From Flavobacterium sp. ov086 (GTDB lineage: Bacteria; Bacteroidota; Bacteroidia; Flavobacteriales; Flavobacteriaceae), in assembly GCF_900187965.1 (NCBI RefSeq), contig NZ_FZNL01000029.1, positions 1-60,319 of the forward strand: 60,319 nt of DNA. Reading direction: 5' to 3'. A model generated the notes under the pieces. The model was not told the origin of the DNA. It saw nothing but the letters and a program-made list of their open reading frames with translations, and did not search any database. Position 1 is the first letter of the stretch; each line of letters starts with the position of its first letter. The translations under genes and the position numbers were made by a program. Below, piece by piece: positions 25,448 through 33,938 of this stretch.

Positions 25448-26935
25448 ATGAATAGCAAAAATAATACCATCACTTTAGAAACCTATTTCCAGGATTTTAG
25501 ACAACATATTGTAGGGGTTAATCAGGAATTTACCTCTCCTTACGGCAAAAAAAAGATTGTTTACACTGACTGGACTGCCAGCGGACGTTTATATAGACCG
25601 ATTGAAGAGAAACTTCTGAATGAATTTGGCCCTTTTGTGGCTAATACTCATACAGAAACTACTGTGTCAGGTACTGCCATGACAAAAGCATATCACCACG
25701 CAAGAAACATTATTAAGCGCCATACCAATGCCAATAATGATGATGTTTTAATTACTGATGGTACAGGAATGACTGGTGTTATCAATAAATTTCAGCGTAT
25801 TTTAGGTTTAAAAATCCCTGAAAACTTGAAGGATTGTACTATAGTTCCTGCTGAAAAACGCCCTGTTGTTTTTATTTCTCATATGGAGCATCATTCTAAT
25901 CAAACTTCTTGGTTAGAGACTATTGCAGATGTTGAGATTATTCCGTCTTGTGAAAAAGGACTTTTTTGCTTAGATAATTTGGCTTTATTATTAGAAAAAT
26001 ATGCTGACAGAACGATAAAAATTGCTTCTATAACGTCATGTTCAAATGTTACGGGTTTAAAAACACCGTTTCATGAAGCTGCAAAATTAATGCACCAGTA
26101 TAATGGAGTTTGCTTTGTAGATTTTGCTTGTTCAGGACCCTATGTAGAAATCGATATGCATCCTGCAGATCCAGAGGCTTACTTAGACGCTATTTTCTTT
26201 TCTCCTCATAAATTTTTAGGAGGCCCGGGAACTTCGGGAGTTTTGATTTTTAATAAAAAATTATACCATAATATGATTCCTGATTGTCCTGGCGGAGGAA
26301 CGGTAAGCTGGACAAATCCTTGGGGAGAACATAAATATATTGATAATATCGAGGATCGCGAAGATGGCGGAACTCCAGGTTTCCTGCAAGTGATTAAAAT
26401 CGCACTTGCAATTGAGCTTAAAGAAGAAATGGGAATTGAAAACATCTTACAGCGTGAACACGAAATTGTTGATTTTGTTTTTAACGAGTTAGATCCGGTT
26501 TCAAATATTAAAATTCTTGCCGGACAACATAAAAATCGTTTGGGGGTAATTTCTTTCTTTATTGAAGATCTACATTTTAATTTAGGTGTAAAATTACTGA
26601 ATGATAAATTCGGAATTCAAACCAGAGGAGGATGCAGCTGTGCGGGAACTTATGGGCACTTTTTGTTACACGTAGATCAGGAAACTTCAAATAAGTTGGT
26701 TAATGAAATTACTATTGGTGATTTAATCAAAAAACCGGGATGGATTAGAATGTCAATTCACCCAACAACTACTGATAAAGAAATTGCTTTTGTTTGCGAA
26801 AGCATTAAAGATTTAGCCCAAAATCATAAATCATGGGCTTTGGACTATTCTTATAATAAAAACACAAACGAATTTATCCATAAAAATGCTAATTCATTTG
26901 AAGATGAATTGGTTGCTGGTTGGTTTAAGTCTTAA
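25448..26935 (+). CDS. Class-V PLP aminotransferase (cysteine desulfurase/selenocysteine lyase-like)
   Basis: About 495 residues from the ATG at 25448; an upstream TTG at 25388 is rejected because the promoter -7 box lies inside that extension. The fold-type-I PLP signature is the stretch FFSPHKFLGGPGTSGVL, with Lys255 as the Schiff-base residue. ISHMEHHSNQTSWLE and FVDFACSGPYVEIDMHP carry the cofactor-contacting His and Asp. GGCSCAGTYG holds a Cys pair where desulfurases have their mobile catalytic Cys. A role in sulfur or selenium mobilisation is plausible, but long Bacteroidota members of this family are uncharacterised. No isc/suf partner is adjacent. Confidence 0.85.
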   Translation: MNSKNNTITLETYFQDFRQHIVGVNQEFTSPYGKKKIVYTDWTASGRLYRPIEEKLLNEFGPFVANTHTETTVSGTAMTKAYHHARNIIKRHTNANNDDVLITDGTGMTGVINKFQRILGLKIPENLKDCTIVPAEKRPVVFISHMEHHSNQTSWLETIADVEIIPSCEKGLFCLDNLALLLEKYADRTIKIASITSCSNVTGLKTPFHEAAKLMHQYNGVCFVDFACSGPYVEIDMHPADPEAYLDAIFFSPHKFLGGPGTSGVLIFNKKLYHNMIPDCPGGGTVSWTNPWGEHKYIDNIEDREDGGTPGFLQVIKIALAIELKEEMGIENILQREHEIVDFVFNELDPVSNIKILAGQHKNRLGVISFFIEDLHFNLGVKLLNDKFGIQTRGGCSCAGTYGHFLLHVDQETSNKLVNEITIGDLIKKPGWIRMSIHPTTTDKEIAFVCESIKDLAQNHKSWALDYSYNKNTNEFIHKNANSFEDELVAGWFKS

Positions 26936-26956
26936 AAATAAACAACAAAATATAGT

Positions 26957-26995
26957 ATTGAACCCGATTGATTTTTAAACCAGTCGGGTTTCTTA
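26957..26995 (+). terminator. Probable terminator after the aminotransferase gene
   Basis: AACCCGATTG pairs with CAGTCGGGTT (one G-T pair) and is followed by TCTTATTT. The T-run is interrupted, so termination may be weak. Confidence 0.6.
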
Positions 26996-27000
26996 TTTAA

Positions 27001-27115
27001 TTAACCGCAAAGTCTGCTAAGTTTTTCGCAGAGAAAGCAAAGTTTGTTTTTTGTACTTTGTCTTCTTAAGGACGCAAAGCTATGTCTTGAAAGCAGATTT
27101 TTAAGCCGCGAAACC
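27001..27115. repeat. Degenerate CGCAAAG/CTTTG intergenic repeat
   Basis: Repeated units of CGCAAAG, GCAAAGTTTG, ACTTTGTC and CGCAAAGC, interleaved with TAAGTTTTTCGCAGAGA, form imperfect inverted arms. Related text (AAGTTTTACACAAAGTTCAC) is at 28800-28820. Non-coding; it fills most of the gap before the AraC gene. Confidence 0.5.
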
Positions 27116-27188
27116 TTGAAATTAAAAATGCCAGGGCTATTTTTATAGTTTTTTTTATAACCTTTGTCAAAATTAGCAATACAGTAAA

Positions 27189-28049
27189 ATGATAATCTTT
27201 AAGGATTTTGAATCGTTTAATGAATACGTTGGATTAAAAAAACCAATCGATAATGATATCGATATTGGTTATTATGATTCTCCAAATATGCGGTCACAAT
27301 CTGAGCCTGTGAAGGCTGATTTTTATCGTATTTCAATTAAAATTGATTATACTGATAAAACATTACCTGTTCTAAAACCTATAACAGCGATATTTTTTAG
27401 CAGTCCTGACATGTTAAATGGATGGAATGTTGAACCTGATTATACCGGAATGTATGTGCAGCTTTCTAAAAAGATTATTGAAGAAAACAGATTTTTATTC
27501 AAAACGTATCTTGATTACGGTCAACATGAGGCTTTATATTTAACAGAAAGCGAGGTGCAGGAAATACAAACACTTTTTGGTTTGATGTACAAGTATTATA
27601 AAAACGAAAAACAAGATTTTGGAGTTTTACTTTCTTATATTAATGTATTGATTTCAGTAGTTGAAGCTTTTTATAATAGACAATTTTCTACAAACCCAAA
27701 ACAGTATAATCGTATTGTAACCGATTTTCAGCAAGGCTTAAAAGATTATTACAATAAACCGGTTAAGCAACTTCCAAATGTTCAGTATTTTGCCGATCAG
27801 TTGGGTTTGACTCCAAACTATTTGGGGGATATTATTAAACATTTTACTAATAAGTCGGCTCTTGAGAATATTCATGAGTTTGTAATAAAAAGGGCAAAGG
27901 AATTATTAGAAAAAAATAACGCAATGAATAATACTCAAGTAGCTCATGAATTAGGCTTTGAGTATCCAAACTATTTTTCTAAGTTTTTCAAGAAACAAGT
28001 CAATCTAACTCCTAAAGAATATCGGGAGCAAATAAAAATCAATCATTAA
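27189..28049 (+). CDS. AraC-family transcriptional regulator
   Basis: 286 residues. The C-terminal AraC/XylS DNA-binding domain (about 185-285) has two helix-turn-helix units: VQYFADQLGLTPNYLGDIIK and NNTQVAHELGFEYPNYFSKF, followed by the typical FKKQVNLTPKEYR ending. The N-terminal 170 residues form a ligand-sensing-type domain without a clear family signature. It lies 121 bases before an MdaB-like reductase gene in the same direction; this pairing of AraC regulator with a quinone/nitro reductase suggests control of that gene in response to redox-active compounds. That is inference from proximity. Confidence 0.9.
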   Translation: MIIFKDFESFNEYVGLKKPIDNDIDIGYYDSPNMRSQSEPVKADFYRISIKIDYTDKTLPVLKPITAIFFSSPDMLNGWNVEPDYTGMYVQLSKKIIEENRFLFKTYLDYGQHEALYLTESEVQEIQTLFGLMYKYYKNEKQDFGVLLSYINVLISVVEAFYNRQFSTNPKQYNRIVTDFQQGLKDYYNKPVKQLPNVQYFADQLGLTPNYLGDIIKHFTNKSALENIHEFVIKRAKELLEKNNAMNNTQVAHELGFEYPNYFSKFFKKQVNLTPKEYREQIKINH

Positions 28050-28136
28050 TACGATGTGTTAAGTAGCTTTTTTATCATCAGTAATTTGTTTCTTTTTTAC
28101 TAGTAGTTTGTCTCTTCCTTCTCGATGATCCATTTT

Positions 28137-28144
28137 TACTTTTG
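28137..28144 (+). promoter_or_regulatory. Promoter -7 box for the MdaB-like gene
   Basis: TACTTTTG matches TAnnTTTG and lies 26 bases before the ATG at 28171. No ideal -33 box is present, which would suit an activator-dependent promoter. Confidence 0.45.
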
Positions 28145-28170
28145 CTGAGTAGAAAATAGAAATATTAAAA

Positions 28171-28776
28171 ATGGAAAAACAAAAGAAAGTATTATTGATT
28201 AATACGCATTTAACTTACCCAAATTGGACGGAAGGAAAATTAAACAGCTCCTTTATTGAAATTGCAAAACAATTTTTTGAAGACAAGAATTACGAAGTTC
28301 TTGAAACTAAGATCGAAAATGGATACAATCCTGATGAAGAAGTTGAAAAACATTTAAGCGCTGATATTGTAATTCTGCAAACTCCCGTAAATTGGTTTGG
28401 CGCTCCGTGGATTTATAAAAAGTATACGGACGAAGTTTTTAACAGCGGATTACATAGTCAAAAATTCCTTTCGGGAGACGGGAGATCACTCGAAGATTTG
28501 ACAAAACAATATGGAAGTGGTGGAAAATTACAGGGAAAAAAGTTCATGATCTCAGCAACTTGGAACGCTCCCGAAGAGGCTTTCGGAAATCCTTCTCAGC
28601 AGTTCATGCAAGGAAAAACGACATCAGATTTGTTTTTGAATATTTCGAGCAGCTATCGTTTTTGTGGTTTTGATGTTTCACCGGATTACAATTGCTTTGA
28701 TATTTTTAAAGGTGGAACTATCAAAAGTTATCTTGAAAATTATCCGGAGCATTTAGCTGACGTTTTTAATTTGTAG
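28171..28776 (+). CDS. NAD(P)H-dependent quinone reductase, MdaB-like flavodoxin fold
   Basis: 201 residues of the flavodoxin-like NAD(P)H dehydrogenase fold. The N-terminal strand KVLLINTHLTYPNWTEGKLN places the FMN/FAD phosphate loop. ILQTPVNWFGAPWIYKKYTD and the segment LQGKKFMISATWNAPEEAFG are highly typical of MdaB (modulator of drug activity B). The enzyme reduces quinones by two electrons and protects against oxidative or electrophile stress in the cytoplasm. It follows an AraC regulator and has its own -7 box. Confidence 0.88.
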   Translation: MEKQKKVLLINTHLTYPNWTEGKLNSSFIEIAKQFFEDKNYEVLETKIENGYNPDEEVEKHLSADIVILQTPVNWFGAPWIYKKYTDEVFNSGLHSQKFLSGDGRSLEDLTKQYGSGGKLQGKKFMISATWNAPEEAFGNPSQQFMQGKTTSDLFLNISSSYRFCGFDVSPDYNCFDIFKGGTIKSYLENYPEHLADVFNL

Positions 28777-28880
28777 ACACATTAACCGAGAAGTTCTTCA
28801 AGTTTTACACAAAGTTCACAAAGTCTATTGTGGTTGAAATATAATTTTATTGGACAACGTAAAGTTTATCTGTGACTTAT

Positions 28881-28909
28881 CTTTGTCAAAGTTTTAAACT
28901 TTGACAAAG
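28881..28909. repeat. Perfect palindrome (14-bp arms)
   Basis: CTTTGTCAAAGTTT at 28881-28894 and AAACTTTGACAAAG at 28896-28909 are exact reverse complements around a single T. There is no T-run, so it is not a standard terminator; it could be a cruciform or binding site. It lies in the 321-base gap 28777-29097, which otherwise holds CAAAG-type repeats and a Flavo-1-like element. Confidence 0.75.
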
Positions 28910-28994
28910 ATTTGACAATCTGAATCCTCAATGTGTATTCTACAAAGTAAACCCGACAGTTTTTTCATTTGTTATGAATTATAGATTTCTGGCT

Positions 28995-29056
28995 TAGCCC
29001 CGATAGAGCCGATATCCTTTGAGAGGAACGAACAAAGATATAGGTGAAAGCGGGAC
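28995..29056 (+). ncRNA. Flavo-1-like structured element, copy 2
   Basis: The ordered blocks AGCCCCGAT, GAGCCGATATCCTTT, a small loop, AAAGATATAGG and GAAAGCGGGA match copy 1 (minus strand, 14934-15062), with a shorter internal hairpin. TATCCTTT pairs with AAAGATA across the loop. From memory this fits the Flavo-1 RNA motif of Flavobacteria. It lies 3' of the MdaB-like gene and convergent to the APC permease gene. Confidence 0.55.
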
Positions 29057-29097
29057 TTCTGGTCTTGAAAAACCGAAATGGTCTGCTCCTGATAACT

Positions 29098-30840
29098 TTA
29101 CATAATCAGACGGACTCCGCCAAGATCTGAAACGCGATAAGAGAATTTATTTCCGGGAGAACCAATAAACATGAAGTTTTTTGGAATTTTCCATTTTTGA
29201 GAAAGTTCGTCTATAATGTCCGGACCAAAAACACCTTTTATTTCCAGGAACTCAATATCGATGTCATCGTAGGCACGATCTAAAACTTCGAGATCTCTTT
29301 TTAATTCTTCATTGTTTACTTTGCCGTTTATGACATGAACTATTTTTAGTTTTTTGGTAGTTTCATTATTTTCAACATATTGTAAGACTTTGTTTAGAAT
29401 TGCAATATCATCGCCTTTAGTAAAAAAGACAAATTCCTGCGAGTTAATTTCGACGCTCATTTTCTGCAAATAGCGATTGCTCACAATAACGAATCTGCGG
29501 AGTGGCTGATAGAAATATTCCAGAGCTTCGATTAAAAGTTTTATCAGAATAACACGGTTGAGCATGATTCCGATGAAAAGTAGGGAAGGAACCATGTATT
29601 GCAAAAAGGTATAAAATGCGTTGATGTTCAATCTCATGTTTCCGATGAAAGCGGCAATAATGAAAGAAACAGCAATTACAACCGCAATACCACGTGCACG
29701 CTCGGGTCTTGGTAATTTACTTCGTTTGAATTTTAGTAGTAAATTTCCAATTCCAAATAATGCCATTACAGCCAGAAACGAAAAAGTATAAACTCCGGCT
29801 AATGATTCTAAATGCCCATTTGTAGCAAAAAGCACTGAAATACATAGAACCAGAAAACTTATTACGATGCGGTAATGTGATCCTCTTTTGTTTTGTTTTA
29901 GAAAATAATTTGGAAGAATCCGGTCTAATGTCATACGGTTTAGCAATCCGGAAACTCCAACAAATGAGGTTAATACAGCTCCGCATAAAACCAGAACGGC
30001 ATCTATAGAAATTAACCACGCCAGCCACGACCCTCCAGTTGTTTCTCCTAAATGGGCTAAAAGTGATTCTTTGTTGGCTCCAACTTCTGTTAACGGAATT
30101 ACGCTGATTAATAAAATAGCGATTACAGGATTAAAGAAACTTACAATTGCCCACATGTTTCGCAGCGTTTTTGGAAAAACTCCTTGTTGTTGTTCTTCAA
30201 CAAAATTAGCTGAACTTTCAAAACCTGAAATCCCGAGCATGGCGGCTGAAAACCCCAGAAATAGTGCTGTTTTTATATTTCCATAAGCAATTGGTGTTTG
30301 CCAATTGATATGAAAAGTTTCTAAACCATTATTTAAAATAAACCATAACGAAGCTAAAACAAGTAAGGTTAAAGTGGCAATATGGGTCACAAAAATAATT
30401 ACGGCCACAAATGCAGATTCACCTATGCCTAAAATTGCAAGTCCGGTAAATAGAATAAGAACGACAATTGTTGCAATAGTTACGTTTAAGCTTTCGAAAA
30501 TTCCATTTAAATAATGCATTCCTTCAGAAGCTGAAATTACTGCAGTTGCCATATAGGATAAAACGGTTAATGTTGCTGCTAAGGAAGCTAATCGTTTGGT
30601 TGAAGTATTTAATAAAACATTGTAAGCCCCGCCGTTTAACGGAATTGCTCCAACAACTTCGCCATAAATTCGTCTGAAAAGAAATAAAACTACTGCAACA
30701 ATTATTAAAGAAATCCAGGCATACTGTCCAGCATACAAAATAGTCAATGCCGAAACGTATAGGCAGGAAGAACTGATATCGTTTCCGCAAATTGCAGTTG
30801 CTTGTAATTGGTTTAGTTTTTTGTGTACAATTTCTTTCAT
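29098..30840 (-). CDS. APC-superfamily amino acid permease with cytoplasmic C-terminal domain
   Basis: 580 residues. The first about 440 residues hold roughly twelve hydrophobic helices, starting with the APC signature LQATAICGNDISSSCLYVSA. The conserved substrate region GEVVGAIPLNGGAYNVLLNT lies at about 60-80. The last 130 residues are soluble, with alternating strands and helices (INSQEFVFFTKGDDIAILNK, KLKIVHVINGKVNNEELKRD). They may be a regulatory domain resembling UspA-like folds. Location is the inner membrane; the transported amino acid cannot be read from the sequence. Monocistronic. Confidence 0.85.
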   Translation of the reverse strand: MKEIVHKKLNQLQATAICGNDISSSCLYVSALTILYAGQYAWISLIIVAVVLFLFRRIYGEVVGAIPLNGGAYNVLLNTSTKRLASLAATLTVLSYMATAVISASEGMHYLNGIFESLNVTIATIVVLILFTGLAILGIGESAFVAVIIFVTHIATLTLLVLASLWFILNNGLETFHINWQTPIAYGNIKTALFLGFSAAMLGISGFESSANFVEEQQQGVFPKTLRNMWAIVSFFNPVIAILLISVIPLTEVGANKESLLAHLGETTGGSWLAWLISIDAVLVLCGAVLTSFVGVSGLLNRMTLDRILPNYFLKQNKRGSHYRIVISFLVLCISVLFATNGHLESLAGVYTFSFLAVMALFGIGNLLLKFKRSKLPRPERARGIAVVIAVSFIIAAFIGNMRLNINAFYTFLQYMVPSLLFIGIMLNRVILIKLLIEALEYFYQPLRRFVIVSNRYLQKMSVEINSQEFVFFTKGDDIAILNKVLQYVENNETTKKLKIVHVINGKVNNEELKRDLEVLDRAYDDIDIEFLEIKGVFGPDIIDELSQKWKIPKNFMFIGSPGNKFSYRVSDLGGVRLIM

Positions 30841-30980
30841 AGATATTCAAGATTAAAACACGATTAACTCAACAAAATGTAGAAACAGACAAGCAAATTC
30901 TTTAAGAGGCAGATAGATTGTATAAGACTAAAATTATATTTTAGCTAATGTGCATATTTAGAATATCCAATTTAACAAAA

Positions 30981-31451
30981 TTATTTGGATTCCTGAAACT
31001 TTTTGAGGGATGATAAGGCTTGTTGCTGAACTTTATTTTGAAAAAAACCTGTCCAGCCTAGTAAATATCCCATTGGACCAAAAGCCTGTTTTGACCATTT
31101 CCAAACATCAAAATTATCTGTATGTTTGACAATTAGACCGTCTTGAAACGAAAATTCAGCAGCGATTCTATTGATAACAGTTCTGTTGGTTTTACTAAAA
31201 TTATAAGTAGCAACCCAATTTGCAGAACCAAAAAAATCATCAGCTTTAACATTTGAAAACTCAACTTTTAAGTTGCCTTTGCTTTTTAAGATCAACATTT
31301 CCCACATTTTAGAAACTTGTTTTTCTTTTAATAAACCAAAAGCGGGATCAATAAAATGAACTTTGGGATGATAACATTCACTCATTGTTTTAGCATCGGC
31401 ATTTGCAAAAGCAGTGTAGAATTTTGTAATTAAAGCTTCGTTGGCATTCAT
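30981..31451 (-). CDS. SnoaL/NTF2-like protein
   Basis: 156 residues with the cone-shaped NTF2-like pattern: the N-terminal helix MNANEALITKFYTAFANADA, MSECYHPKVHFIDPAFG, and later strands FFGSANWVATYNFS, AAEFSFQDGLIVKHTDNFDVW. The FDVWKW ending is common in the nuclear-transport-factor-2/SnoaL subgroup. Members are enzymes or small-molecule binders; no catalytic set can be assigned. It is last in a minus-strand series beginning at 33874, after a 51-base gap. Confidence 0.8.
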   Translation of the reverse strand: MNANEALITKFYTAFANADAKTMSECYHPKVHFIDPAFGLLKEKQVSKMWEMLILKSKGNLKVEFSNVKADDFFGSANWVATYNFSKTNRTVINRIAAEFSFQDGLIVKHTDNFDVWKWSKQAFGPMGYLLGWTGFFQNKVQQQALSSLKKFQESK

Positions 31452-31502
31452 AAGAAAAGTATTAGATTATAAATATAAGATTAATTTTATTAAATGACTC
31501 CG

Positions 31503-32027
31503 TTATAAAATACTAATTTCTTTTGCCGTGTCATATGATTTTTTTGACTTATCATATGCTGTAGAAAAATAATTCATTTTGTTCTTTGCCGTAAAATGCC
31601 CAGTTTGATTTCCAAACGTATCGGGTCCGCCTGAAATGATAAATCGAACGGCATATATATCGGTTTTTTTTAGCTTTGCAAACTCGGAAGGCGTAAAGTA
31701 ATAATAGGCTGAAGTCTTACCATCAGAGGATTCCTTTACATTTTTATCTACGCAGGCAATCACATCTGCATTGGCTAAATCAATATAAACACCACCAGCA
31801 ATTCTCGCTTTATCATCGGCAGTCTGAACAGTTAATTTTAAGATTCCGCCTTTATCTGTTTTTGCAATCTGAACACTCGTTTCACCTGTAAAGGCATATT
31901 TTTCGCAAATAAAAGTATAGGTTTGCGTTGCCGGAAAAGGTTTTGAGTCTTTTACACTCATTGTATTCTGAGCATTTACAAAAGTCGAAATTAGCAATAC
32001 TACAAGCAGCGGTAATCTTAAATTCAT
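31503..32027 (-). CDS. Secreted hypothetical protein
   Basis: 174 residues. Signal peptide MNLRLPLLVVLLISTFVNAQ. The mature part is beta-rich: YTFICEKYAFTGETSVQIAK, GGILKLTVQTADDKARIAGG, VYIDLANADVIACVDKNVKE. I recognise no family. Two Cys residues could form a disulfide in the periplasm. It is 9 bases downstream of a lipoprotein gene in a compact operon, so a shared envelope function is likely. Confidence 0.65.
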   Translation of the reverse strand: MNLRLPLLVVLLISTFVNAQNTMSVKDSKPFPATQTYTFICEKYAFTGETSVQIAKTDKGGILKLTVQTADDKARIAGGVYIDLANADVIACVDKNVKESSDGKTSAYYYFTPSEFAKLKKTDIYAVRFIISGGPDTFGNQTGHFTAKNKMNYFSTAYDKSKKSYDTAKEISIL

Positions 32028-32036
32028 AGTCTTAGT

Positions 32037-32513
32037 TTATTGATCTGTTATTTTTGAATCAAACTTTTCATCCCAATCCATAGATTTTATTGCCGAAATT
32101 AGATTGTCTTCGTTTACAAAAACACGCAACTCTTTGTTGGCCACTTTTTTGGTATATAAAGCGTGATAGCGATATATGACTTCTTGTTTGGTTTTGTAAA
32201 CGCCATCTAATTTCAAATCAATAAAACTTCCGTAGTATTGTCTAAATCTCAAACAAGTTTTAGTCAATCGTTCTTCAGTCGTATTTTCTCTAACCGATTG
32301 GGTTACTTCAGTTTCATTAAAAGGTTTAAATTTTGATGTATTGCAAGTTTCCAAAACTCTTTTGCCTAATTCGTAGGCTTTTCTCTGTTGATTCGCATTA
32401 ATTTCGGCGCTGGAAACTTTCTTTACTTTTAAATCTTCTGTATCTCTGGTAATGGTTTTAGATTTACATCCAATTAATAACAACAAACATATAATCAATC
32501 CTGCTTTCTTCAT
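32037..32513 (-). CDS. Hypothetical lipoprotein
   Basis: 158 residues. N-terminus MKKAGLIICLLLLIGCKSKT with a lipobox ending in Cys16. The body is charged and mixed alpha/beta (RVLETCNTSKFKPFNETEVT, RFRQYYGSFIDLKLDGVYKT, YRYHALYTKKVANKELRVFV), with an NTF2-like or DUF3887-like feel in the VIYRYHALY region, though this is not certain. It lies 6 bases after the M23 gene and 9 before the secreted protein gene. Confidence 0.65.
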   Translation of the reverse strand: MKKAGLIICLLLLIGCKSKTITRDTEDLKVKKVSSAEINANQQRKAYELGKRVLETCNTSKFKPFNETEVTQSVRENTTEERLTKTCLRFRQYYGSFIDLKLDGVYKTKQEVIYRYHALYTKKVANKELRVFVNEDNLISAIKSMDWDEKFDSKITDQ

Positions 32514-32519
32514 AACTAT

Positions 32520-33197
32520 TTAAGTAATTTTTAATAATAAGTTAGGGTCGGGACAGTTTTCTATATAAAAGTTAAGGTCATTTGTATTGCAAACTCCGGG
32601 ATAATCTCCCCAGTATTCTTCAATGTTTTGTATAATTTGAAAATGTACATGAGGTGCGTAATCTCCGTTAACATCTGAATTTCCTAAAGTAGCAATTCTT
32701 TCCCCTTTTTTAAATAATGTCCCAACGGTGAGGTTCTCTATACTTTCTAACGATAAATGTCCGTATAAAGTATAAAATTTTTCATTTTCAACTTCATGTT
32801 CCAGAATAATCGTTGGGCCATAATCACCCAAACCAATATTATTTTTAAAACTATGTACTTTTCCATCAAGCGGAGCTAACACAGCAGTATTTGCTTTTGT
32901 CCATAAATCCAGACCAATATGAATATTGCGTTCTGGAATAGAATCATTTTTAAAAATTGTACTTCTTTGATATAATGTCCGTCCTTCGATATAACCGCCA
33001 TAAGCAACTTCGGCGTTATTTTTTTTGAGATAGTTTGAAATAAAATTCTCGAATTCAACAGCATTTTCAGGTTTAAATTCAACTAATTCCTGATTGGTAA
33101 CAGATAAATCTAAAGGTATATACTTAGAAAAATCAATACTTGAATCAATTACTTTTGTAGGTGGTAAGGCTTTTAAAATAGAGGCAAGAGGTTTCAT
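32520..33197 (-). CDS. M23-family (LytM-type) metallopeptidase without signal peptide
   Basis: 225 residues. The LytM zinc-site motifs are present: HIGLDLW (first His and Asp, about 93-99), the loop region YGPTIILEHE with FYTLYGHLSLES, and HVHFQI near 190. The family cuts peptidoglycan cross-links or cell-wall glycine bridges. Unusually, the N-terminus (MKPLASILKALPPTKVIDSS) shows no signal peptide or anchor, so export is unclear. It could act in the cytoplasm on soluble peptides, or the true start may lie elsewhere. The stop is 6 bases before the next gene. Confidence 0.82.
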   Translation of the reverse strand: MKPLASILKALPPTKVIDSSIDFSKYIPLDLSVTNQELVEFKPENAVEFENFISNYLKKNNAEVAYGGYIEGRTLYQRSTIFKNDSIPERNIHIGLDLWTKANTAVLAPLDGKVHSFKNNIGLGDYGPTIILEHEVENEKFYTLYGHLSLESIENLTVGTLFKKGERIATLGNSDVNGDYAPHVHFQIIQNIEEYWGDYPGVCNTNDLNFYIENCPDPNLLLKIT

Positions 33198-33208
33198 AAA
33201 ATTTAGAT

Positions 33209-33874
33209 TTAGGCGACTTTTTCAATAATTATTAATTCGTTATGAACTTCTATGCGGGGCAGCATTTTTGAAGTAAATAATTTTGGGTTTATCTCAGATA
33301 TGTATTTTCTGTTTCGAACATTATGCGCTTCATCGAGAATCATTGTATTGAATAAAACAAAACCCTGATCTTTTAATAAAGAACAAACACGTTCGCTAAA
33401 AAATTTCTCAAACAAAAAATTTGGCATGTGTATGTCTTCAAAAATATCAATGATTATTAAATTGTACTTCTCTTTTGTTTTCAAAACAAATTCAAAAGCA
33501 TCATCAATAATAACGTCCAACTGTTTTATTTGATTAAGGTTAAAATATTCATTTGCAATCTGAATCATTTCTGAATCAATCTCAACACCGGTAATCTTAC
33601 CTTTATACTCAACTTCATCAACCAATGTTTTTATCACGCTTCCGCCGGCAACACCCAGTAATAGAACGTGATCCATTTCAAGAATTGCTTTATATCCAAT
33701 ATTTCTAAGTCCATATCTTAATATACGCTGCAAACTTCCGTACGAATAATTGGTGTTTTCAGAATCTAAAACTAACTCGCCATTCGCCCATGTAACTTCG
33801 ATTATTTTGCTTCTGGCTGATTTTTTCTTGAATATTTTGATTGGAATTAGATAACTGAATAACTTTTGAATCAT
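33209..33874 (-). CDS. Spermidine-synthase-like methyltransferase-fold protein
   Basis: 221 residues with a Rossmann fold of the spermidine synthase group. The glycine motif VLLLGVAGGSVIKTL is at about 70-84, the acidic ribose-binding end of strand 2 is GVEIDSEMIQIANEYFN, and IIDDAFEFVL and NLIIIDIFED follow. The putrescine-binding tetrapeptide and gatekeeper loop of true SpeE are not evident, so the reaction is unknown. It opens a five-gene, tightly spaced operon (gaps of 11, 6, 9 and 51 bases) and is divergent from a PlsC-like gene. Confidence 0.75.
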   Translation of the reverse strand: MIQKLFSYLIPIKIFKKKSARSKIIEVTWANGELVLDSENTNYSYGSLQRILRYGLRNIGYKAILEMDHVLLLGVAGGSVIKTLVDEVEYKGKITGVEIDSEMIQIANEYFNLNQIKQLDVIIDDAFEFVLKTKEKYNLIIIDIFEDIHMPNFLFEKFFSERVCSLLKDQGFVLFNTMILDEAHNVRNRKYISEINPKLFTSKMLPRIEVHNELIIIEKVA

Positions 33875-33938
33875 TTTATATGCTTTTACTCAAAATTACC
33901 ACTTTAAATCTTTTATTTTGCACGAAAAATAAATTTTA

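Noticed and set aside
28881..28909. Perfect palindrome as a rho-independent terminator
   Set aside because: No T-run follows on either side, and both flanking genes end some distance away, so it is listed as a repeat only.
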